A stretch of DNA of 10,631 nucleotides, from assembly GCA_030045935.1 (NCBI GenBank), contig JASIEN010000731.1, forward strand, positions 1 through 10,631, written 5' to 3'. The position numbers and the translations under genes are program-made. Positions 5,934-10,631 of the stretch are shown one piece after another (the first letter of the stretch is position 1; every line of letters begins with the position of its first letter). Origin of the DNA: Candidatus Sulfotelmatobacter sp. (GTDB taxonomy: Bacteria > Acidobacteriota > Terriglobia > Terriglobales > Acidobacteriaceae). The notes beneath the pieces were generated by a model. The model saw only the letters and a program-made list of their open reading frames with translations, was not told the DNA's origin and searched no databases.

Positions 5934-7994
5934 ATGTTCCCAGCCACACGCATCGCCGCTTTTCTCTGCCTGTCGTTTATTCTGGTTAGTATGCTCCGCG
6001 CCCAAAACGCCACTGTAAATCAGCCCACCATGTGGTCGACGAGGCCCGACGTCGCCGCCTGGGAGAAAATCGAAAATGACCATCTCGCCGCTGCCCAGAG
6101 GGCGATCGATACGCTGCTCGCCATCAAAGGCCCGCGTACCATTGAGAACACGCTAGTCCCCTACGACGAGGCGATCCGTGAAAACAACACTGCCGGATAT
6201 TTCGCAGGATTGATGGAGCAGGTTCATCCTGATGCCAGCTTCCGCGACCATGCCACGGCCATGCTCACCAAAGTGAGCGCGGCGCAAACTGCCATCGCCC
6301 TCAATCATGATGTCTACAACGCGCTGGCTACGCTCGATCTTTCCAAAACCGATGCCGCGACTCACTATTACGTGCAAAGGCAACTGCTGGAATTTCGCCT
6401 GGCCGGCGTCGATAAAGATGAAGCCACACGCACCCGCATCAAGAAACTGAACGAGCAAGCCACCGACGAGCAGTCCATGTTCGACCGCAACATCTCCGAC
6501 GGAAAAAAGGAAATCGAGGCTGATCCTTCCGAGTTGGCCGGTCTGCCGCAGGACTATATCGATCGCCATAAGCCTGACGCCAATGGCAAGGTTCACCTCA
6601 CCACCGATTATCCCGACGCGCTGCCGGTTTTTAACTTCGCCAAGAGCAACGAGCTGCGCAAGCGCATGACCATCGCGTTCGCAACCCGAGCTTATCCCAA
6701 GAATCTCGACGTGCTCACCAGCCTGTTAGGAACGCGCTATGAGATCGCCACGCTGCTGGGATACAAATCCTGGGCGGACTACAACGCCGCCGACAAAATG
6801 ATCGAAAAAGGACAGAACATCGGCGATTTCATTCGCCAGGTCAAAGATGCATCCCGCCCACTGGCCGAAAAAGAGTTTCAGATGCTGCTCGAGGAAAAAC
6901 GCAAAACCGACCCCAACGCCACAGAAATCTGGGATTACGAGCGCGCCTATCTGTCCGAGCTCGTTCGGCGCACGAGATACGATTTTGATTCTCAATCAGT
7001 GCGCCCATATTTCCCATTCAATCAGGTTAAGCAGGGCATTCTCGATTCCGCCGCCGATCTCTTCCACGTCAGCTTCCGGCAGGAGGCGCATGTGCCATCG
7101 TGGGATCCATCGGTCGAGACCTGGATCGTTCTCGACGATGGCAAGCCGATTGGGCGTTTCTATCTGGATATGCATCCACGTCCTGGCAAATACAGCCACG
7201 CGGAAATGGCTGCAGTGCTCGATGGCGTGCGTGGCAAGCAATTGCCGGAGGCAATTCTCGTCTGCAACTTCCCTGCTCCTACCGCGACCGATCCCGGCCT
7301 GATGGAGTATGGCGACGTTGAAACTTTCTTCCACGAATTCGGACACCTGATGCACCACATTCTGGGCGGACAGCAGCAATGGGCGGGAGTCAGCGGTATC
7401 AGCATGGAGTCCGATTTCGTCGAGGCACCATCGCAAATGCTGGAAGAATGGATCCGCAGCCCGCAAGTACTGGCAAAATTCGCCAAGCATTACAAAACCG
7501 GCGAGCCGATTCCAGCAGAGCTGGTAGAGAAGATGAACCGCGCTTCGGCCTTCGGACGCGGAAGCTGGGTCGATCGCCAGAATTCCTACACCGCGATTTC
7601 CTACGACGTCTATAAGGTAAAGCCGGAAGATGTGAATCTCGACAAAGTTACACTCGATGACAGCCGCACTTACACATTGATCACGCCCTTGCCCGACACG
7701 CACATGTGGGCCTCGTTTGGGCATCTCGGCGGTTACTCTTCGGCTTATTACACGTATCTCTGGGACAAAGTGATCGCGGAAGATTTCTTTTTGCAATTCG
7801 ACCGTCACAACCTGCTCGCGGGCGATGCACCAATAAAATACCGCCACGTGGTGCTTGAACCAGGCGGCTCGATGTCAGCGAATGATTTGGTAAAGAATTT
7901 TCTTGGCCGGCCTGCGAATATGGTCGCGCTGCAAAAATGGATGGGAGAAGAATTTGAGTCCATGTCTGGAGCGAACAAGGCGGCAGGACAGTAG
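5934..7994 (+). CDS. Secreted M3-family zinc metallopeptidase (oligopeptidase/dipeptidyl carboxypeptidase type)
   Basis: Zinc peptidase of the thimet oligopeptidase/Dcp family that cleaves short peptides. The 686-residue length matches the family. The zinc site is complete: HEFGH (467-471, ligands His467 and His471, catalytic Glu468) and the third ligand Glu497 in DFVEAPSQ. The substrate-binding segment FGHLGGYSSAYYTYLW (595-610) is also present. The ATG at 5934 is preferred because GAGG sits 6 nt upstream and it yields a signal peptide (R6, hydrophobic stretch to about 20, cleavage near the Ala of LRAQ). ATG at 5922 is the alternative. The signal peptide means a periplasmic or extracellular enzyme, unlike cytoplasmic OpdA. 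The gene stands alone between divergent and convergent neighbours, so a nutritional peptide-degrading role is inferred. Dcp and oligopeptidase specificity cannot be separated by eye. Confidence 0.93.
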   Translation: MFPATRIAAFLCLSFILVSMLRAQNATVNQPTMWSTRPDVAAWEKIENDHLAAAQRAIDTLLAIKGPRTIENTLVPYDEAIRENNTAGYFAGLMEQVHPDASFRDHATAMLTKVSAAQTAIALNHDVYNALATLDLSKTDAATHYYVQRQLLEFRLAGVDKDEATRTRIKKLNEQATDEQSMFDRNISDGKKEIEADPSELAGLPQDYIDRHKPDANGKVHLTTDYPDALPVFNFAKSNELRKRMTIAFATRAYPKNLDVLTSLLGTRYEIATLLGYKSWADYNAADKMIEKGQNIGDFIRQVKDASRPLAEKEFQMLLEEKRKTDPNATEIWDYERAYLSELVRRTRYDFDSQSVRPYFPFNQVKQGILDSAADLFHVSFRQEAHVPSWDPSVETWIVLDDGKPIGRFYLDMHPRPGKYSHAEMAAVLDGVRGKQLPEAILVCNFPAPTATDPGLMEYGDVETFFHEFGHLMHHILGGQQQWAGVSGISMESDFVEAPSQMLEEWIRSPQVLAKFAKHYKTGEPIPAELVEKMNRASAFGRGSWVDRQNSYTAISYDVYKVKPEDVNLDKVTLDDSRTYTLITPLPDTHMWASFGHLGGYSSAYYTYLWDKVIAEDFFLQFDRHNLLAGDAPIKYRHVVLEPGGSMSANDLVKNFLGRPANMVALQKWMGEEFESMSGANKAAGQ

Positions 7995-8109
7995 GTCGAG
8001 GGGGTTTACACATTGAGGGGGTTTCGCTCCACTCACCCCGGCGGGGTATGCGCAGGGGGGACGTTTTAAGTGTAAACGCCTGGTTTCAACAGTTGTTGGG
8101 GGTGGAACA
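7995..8109. other. G-rich repeat and inverted-repeat segment downstream of the M3 peptidase
   Basis: The direct repeat GAGGGGGTTT occurs at 7998-8007 and 8015-8024. GTTTACAC (8004-8011) and its exact reverse complement GTGTAAAC (8070-8077) bracket a 58-bp interval. Inside, ACCCCGGCGGGGT (8035-8047) forms a small near-perfect palindrome. There is no T-run to mark a standard intrinsic terminator. The segment separates the peptidase from the convergent pseudogene. Confidence 0.55.
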
Positions 8110-8408
8110 TTATTTCTTGTCGTTCGGGAGTGGTGAGCTATGGCCAAGAGCGATCTTCCATCCGCTCGGGGTCTTGACCAATACCTCGCGCTCCACCCAG
8201 ATAGCCTTGACTTCGCCGGCCGCGTCTGAGTGCGGGAACTTTTGTGCTTCCGGGCTATCCGCCGTCGCAGTAACTTCAAGGGTCAAGGCCACCCCGCCAC
8301 ATCGCCTTGCACATGAGTCTCGAAATCATAAGGCCGATTGGTGATACTGACTCCGGCCGTCCCCCTTAGTATGTTTTGGCTCCACGTGATCAGCTGTGCC
8401 GCACACCG
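8110..8408 (-). pseudogene. Remnant of a small NTF2-like (DUF4440/SnoaL-type) protein gene, frameshifted
   Basis: Two open segments in different frames read as one protein. From about 8408 the frame gives AAQLITWSQN..., then SITNRPYDFETHVQGDVA, ending near 8295. It would continue WP and stop. From 8292 another frame gives VALTLEVTATADSPEAQK..., then VEREVLVKTPSGWKIALGHS, and stops at 8110. The C-terminal pattern of a long strand followed by xxGWKIxxxHSS is typical of NTF2-fold proteins of the DUF4440/SnoaL group. The break is in a run of four G on the coding strand (8292-8295). An in-frame TAG (8409-8411) closes the upstream frame, and no start codon or N-terminal half is found. It is probably a decayed gene, although a sequencing error could explain the shift. 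The family call is from pattern only. Confidence 0.55.
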
Positions 8409-8459
8409 CTAAGCTCGCCAAAACCCGAAAATTTGCGCACGTCGGTCTTGGGTGTTGCG

Positions 8460-8491
8460 ATGCGGGTTGGAGGATACACAGCCCTCCGCAT
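8460..8491 (-). terminator. Possible stem-loop just downstream of the ankyrin gene
   Basis: In minus-strand sense, ATGCGG and CCGCAT (8491-8486 and 8465-8460) form the outer stem. The inner GGAGG and CCTCC can also pair. It starts 4 nt past the stop codon. No U-tract follows, so intrinsic termination is uncertain. Confidence 0.35.
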
Positions 8492-8495
8492 GAAG

Positions 8496-9635
8496 TTAAC
8501 GGGCGCCTGCCCTTTTGAGTAGCTCTACGACATCTACGTGGTGATTTGCCAAAGCAATCTTCAATGGTGTCCATCCTCTCGCATCCTTGTCGCTGAGGTG
8601 GGCTTTGGCTTCAAGTAACAACTGAACAACATCCGCATGACCTTGCCAACAGGCATGTTCGAGCGCAGACTCGCCAGAACGGTTTCTCGCATTGACATCT
8701 GCATTCGCACCGATCAGCAGACGGACAGCATCCGTTCGGCCCGCCTGCGAAGCAAAGATCAATGCCGTCATGCCATGATTGTCGATTGCGTTGACATCGG
8801 CCTTGGCGCTGAGCAACACCCGTACGACCTCAGTCTCCCCAGCCCATGAAGCCCATTGCAAACCTGTCATGCCGTGGTTATCGATTGCGTTGACATCGGC
8901 GTTGGCTTCGAGAAGAGCATGAACAACTTCCACATTGCCCTTCCCGGCCGCTGCTATCAAAGCGGTTTCGCCGCTGTCGCTTCGGGCGTCAACATTGGTT
9001 TTGGTATCGAGCAGCGCACGAACATGGGACAAATCATTGTTGCTGGCCGCCCCGATGAGATCGTTCCCATTCGGATCCTGGTTTATCTTTTCGCCACCAA
9101 CGATCGTCGCGTGGGATGGGTCAGTTGCATCGACAACGTAGGGAGTCCAAGAATGTGCCACCCAATCGACGTTGCACTCAGGAACGTAGGTGCGTGCGGT
9201 TTCTGCTTTGAAGGTAATGCTCATCGGATCGCTTGAATAGAGTGTGGCTTGGCCGCCAGGCTGAGTCGCAGAGCAGGTCACCAGAAGAATGTGCCTTCCA
9301 GGGGGAAGTCTGACAGTGTAACCCTCGCCGAAACACTTGTACCTGGGTTGGCCACGGCTCGTAAAGCGTTTCGGAACGCAGTCTCGGTTCTTCAGCCCAA
9401 ATGCGTCTGGCTCTCTGCCGTCAATGGTGTACAAGTAAATGATTGGCAGACCGCCGAGAGCCGCTCCAAATCGCACTCTGCCCCCCAGATCCCGCAAAGT
9501 CGCCGATTGCAGGCTCTCTTGATCGCGCACAAGGGGCGTTGGCGGCTGCGCTGCAGGTGGCGGCGTCGCTTGGGAAATAGCCGGAGATGCGATCCGAAGC
9601 AGACACACAAACAGAATCGAATGTGAAGGCTTCAC
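8496..9635 (-). CDS. Secreted ankyrin-repeat protein (six repeats)
   Basis: A 379-residue protein starting MKPSHSILFV, with a signal peptide (cleavage likely after about ISQA, residue 23). A Pro/Ala-rich linker (24-36) and an unrecognised N-terminal domain (about 40-180) follow. That domain has cysteines at 86, 101, 121 and 154 and the stretch YTVRLPPGRHILLVTC, which suggests a beta-rich fold. Six 33-residue ankyrin repeats follow, starting near 188, 219, 252, 285, 318 and 351; most carry the G-x-T/S-A-L opening and ADVNA-type turn, and the last ends with the protein. The GTG at 9635 is chosen because AAGGAGGA lies about 4 nt upstream and it gives the signal peptide; a longer frame to 9752 lacks both. 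Ankyrin repeats bind proteins, but the partner is unknown. It is transcribed toward the pseudogene, on its own. Confidence 0.88.
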   Translation of the reverse strand: MKPSHSILFVCLLRIASPAISQATPPPAAQPPTPLVRDQESLQSATLRDLGGRVRFGAALGGLPIIYLYTIDGREPDAFGLKNRDCVPKRFTSRGQPRYKCFGEGYTVRLPPGRHILLVTCSATQPGGQATLYSSDPMSITFKAETARTYVPECNVDWVAHSWTPYVVDATDPSHATIVGGEKINQDPNGNDLIGAASNNDLSHVRALLDTKTNVDARSDSGETALIAAAGKGNVEVVHALLEANADVNAIDNHGMTGLQWASWAGETEVVRVLLSAKADVNAIDNHGMTALIFASQAGRTDAVRLLIGANADVNARNRSGESALEHACWQGHADVVQLLLEAKAHLSDKDARGWTPLKIALANHHVDVVELLKRAGAR

Positions 9636-9706
9636 CGTTCCTCCTTCAAGGCAAGGGGTCCACAAACATCGCAAACTAGAATCCGCGTTGCTGACTTTAA
9701 GAAGAT

Positions 9707-9720
9707 TCCTGGAACCAGGA
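9707..9720. promoter_or_regulatory. 14-bp palindrome upstream of the ankyrin gene
   Basis: TCCTGGAACCAGGA has 6-bp arms that are perfect reverse complements around a central AA. It lies about 72 bp upstream of the ankyrin GTG start. Position and symmetry fit an operator for a dimeric regulator, but no known consensus is recognised. Confidence 0.3.
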
Positions 9721-9762
9721 TACTCGTATGTTCTGGCACAGATTTGCGTCACTGGCTGACAT

Positions 9763-9791
9763 TTGAGGACCCCTCCAAATTCGGTTATTTT
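9763..9791 (+). promoter_or_regulatory. Candidate promoter for the 48-residue basic protein
   Basis: TTGAGG (9763-9768) and TATTTT (9786-9791) are separated by 17 bp and match four of six consensus bases each. The predicted leader of about 40 nt contains the purine-rich ribosome-binding site before the ATG at 9837. Confidence 0.42.
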
Positions 9792-9836
9792 AGAGGGTGA
9801 GCGGTTTGAAGATTACTTTGAAAGGAAAGGTGGCCG

Positions 9837-9983
9837 ATGGCCCAGAATCATTACAGCACCAAACCCAAGCGGCGTAACAAGAATAAGAACCGGAAGGATC
9901 CCTCGGCAGCGACCATGGCGAAGCTGCGCGAATTCGCAGCCGCCGAGAAAACCCGGTCTGGCGCCACCGGCGAAGCCAAATAG
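9837..9983 (+). CDS. Small very basic protein of unknown function (48 aa)
   Basis: ATG at 9837 is preceded by AAAGGTGG ending about 3 nt upstream, with a further AAGGA just before, and a candidate promoter lies at 9763-9791. The protein begins MAQNHYSTKPKRRNKNKNRK. Residues 9-20 are almost all Lys, Arg and Asn. The remainder (AATMAKLREFAAAEKTR) looks like a short amphipathic helix. No signal peptide or membrane segment is present. The basic stretch suggests nucleic-acid or ribosome contact (inference only). I do not recognise the family. It is followed after 104 bp by the next plus-strand pair, so co-transcription is possible but not shown. Confidence 0.6.
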   Translation: MAQNHYSTKPKRRNKNKNRKDPSAATMAKLREFAAAEKTRSGATGEAK

Positions 9984-10087
9984 TGCCTTAGGGCGCCGGC
10001 CGGCTCCAGACTGGCGGAGAAGGCGAGTTTGCCAAGGAGTGTTTGTTCCCAAGCATGCGCCGCTCAAGGCCGTGTTAGGATTTCTGC
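9984..10087. other. Intergenic gap before the coupled gene pair
   Basis: 104 bp. It contains a GC-rich palindromic stretch GCCGGCCGGC near 9992 and the AGGA that may serve the GTG at 10088. No clear promoter is seen, so the pair may be read from upstream or from a promoter too degenerate to recognise. Confidence 0.4.
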
Positions 10088-10315
10088 GTGCCCGTTTCCG
10101 ATACAACCGCTGAAGCGCGTGCGCTGCAGCTTGCCATTCACCGCACGATGACGGGAGGACAAAAAATCGTTCTCGCGTTCGAAATGAGCATGGCTGCCCG
10201 CGAACTGAATAGGGCACGGTTGCGCAGCGAGCACCCAGAGTGGTCCGATGCGGAAATTGCACGTGAACTTCTCCGGCTCGCTTTCTTCCCCAAGCCATTA
10301 CCTGCTGGCTTTTGA
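10088..10315 (+). CDS. Small helical protein, putative antitoxin-like partner of the downstream nucleotidyltransferase
   Basis: A 75-residue protein starting at GTG 10088, with TTAGGA about 8 nt upstream. The sequence is mostly helical and charged: MTGGQKIVLAFEMSMAAREL (21-40) followed by a conserved-looking RLRSEHPEWSDAEIARELLR segment (44-63). I recall small proteins with this layout (an LAFEMS-like helix, then R-HPEWSDAE, then a leucine-rich end) encoded next to nucleotidyltransferase-fold genes. Some are annotated as Rv0078B-related antitoxins. That link is from memory and unverified. The stop and the next start share one base (TGATG), a strong sign of translational coupling and of a joint function. 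There is no recognisable DNA-binding helix-turn-helix, so autoregulation of the classical kind is not evident. Confidence 0.65.
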   Translation: MPVSDTTAEARALQLAIHRTMTGGQKIVLAFEMSMAARELNRARLRSEHPEWSDAEIARELLRLAFFPKPLPAGF

Positions 10316-10631
10316 TGAGCTTCCTCGATGTCGTAGAAAGAGTCGCTGCTCTACTCGAGCGTGCCGGCATTCCTTACATGCTTACGGGCTCTTTCGCGGG
10401 AGTTTATTACGGCTCCCCACGCTCAACCCAGGATATCGATATCGTGATAGCACCAACGCCCGCCCAATTGCGCGAGTTTCTGGCCACTGTGCCCAGGGCC
10501 GAATATTACGTGATGGATAAGGATGCCTTGGAAGCGCTCAGGCGCGAGTCGATGTTTAACATCGTTGATATGAAGACTTCTTGGAAGATCGACCTGATTA
10601 TTTGCAAATCCCGTGCTTTCAGCCGGGAAGA
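10315..10631 (+). CDS. Nucleotidyltransferase-fold protein, N-terminal 105 residues (cut by window end)
   Basis: ATG at 10315 overlaps the preceding stop by one base. After an N-terminal helix (FLDVVERVAALLERAGI) comes a minimal nucleotidyltransferase core: G25-S26 in MLTGSFAGVYYG, then D40-x-D42 in STQDIDIVI as the likely metal pair, and D93 in WKIDLIICK as the third acidic residue. R36 between them in SPRSTQD is also typical. The pattern resembles the DUF6036/AbiEii-like group of stand-alone nucleotidyltransferases, many of which are toxins or modify RNA or proteins. The catalytic residues seem intact, so an active enzyme is plausible. The C-terminal part that would define substrate or toxin type lies outside. 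Paired with the 75-residue protein it may form a toxin-antitoxin-like unit (inference). Confidence 0.75.
   Translation, partial: MSFLDVVERVAALLERAGIPYMLTGSFAGVYYGSPRSTQDIDIVIAPTPAQLREFLATVPRAEYYVMDKDALEALRRESMFNIVDMKTSWKIDLIICKSRAFSRE

Noticed and set aside
6996..7847. Long minus-strand frame opposite the M3 peptidase
   Set aside because: It is antisense to a complete zinc peptidase with all catalytic motifs; a shadow of its codon bias.
8035..8047. Small GC palindrome as an intrinsic terminator of the peptidase gene
   Set aside because: No following T-run, and the stem has almost no loop; kept only as part of the repeat segment.
8326..8574. 82-residue minus-strand frame between the ankyrin gene and the pseudogene
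   Set aside because: It overlaps the ankyrin 3' end in another frame, has no ribosome-binding site, and shows no family pattern.
9636..9752. 39-residue N-terminal extension of the ankyrin protein
   Set aside because: The GTG at 9635 has AAGGAGGA upstream and yields a signal peptide; the extension has neither signal.
9763..10113. 116-residue plus-strand frame and the opposing minus-strand frame at 9813-10370
   Set aside because: Both overlap the better supported 48-residue and 75-residue genes; their Pro/Arg-rich translations look like out-of-frame GC-rich sequence.

Overview
The window looks like a piece of a bacterial chromosome of moderately high GC content. It is probably from the Acidobacteriota (Terriglobia/Koribacter-like). 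That guess rests on the overall gene style, the secreted M3 peptidase and ankyrin proteins, the FecR-type protein, and the short heptamer arrays between genes. It is an inference from memory and was not tested by any search.

Left half, minus strand (5629 down to 1): a cell-shape cluster read right to left. It holds a membrane-anchored FecR/FN3/Ig-like protein, then mreB, mreC, mreD and the first 379 residues of mrdA (PBP2), which runs off the left edge. MreB is the actin-like filament, MreC and MreD link it to the periplasmic synthases, and PBP2 is the elongation transpeptidase, so the four mre/mrd genes form the core of the elongasome. mreC and mreD overlap by 14 bp. Each of the other three junctions carries an array of 7-bp units starting 1-4 nt after the upstream stop codon. 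At two of them a second array in opposite orientation lies against the next start codon, giving potential long hairpins. This is the most unusual non-coding signal here.

Middle: a ~300-bp divergent intergenic region leads rightward into a complete secreted M3-family metallopeptidase (5934-7994, plus strand). After it comes a degraded region: a G-rich repeat and inverted-repeat segment, then the minus-strand remnant of a small NTF2-like (DUF4440/SnoaL-type) gene. The remnant lacks its start and is broken by a frameshift in a G run.

Right part: a minus-strand gene for a secreted protein with six ankyrin repeats (9635-8496), with a strong Shine-Dalgarno site and GTG start. Reading right from there are a 48-residue very basic protein with a recognisable promoter and ribosome-binding site, and a two-gene unit joined by TGATG. 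That unit is a 75-residue putative antitoxin-like protein followed by a nucleotidyltransferase-fold protein cut by the right edge. The pair resembles a toxin-antitoxin-type module, but neither activity is proven by the sequence.
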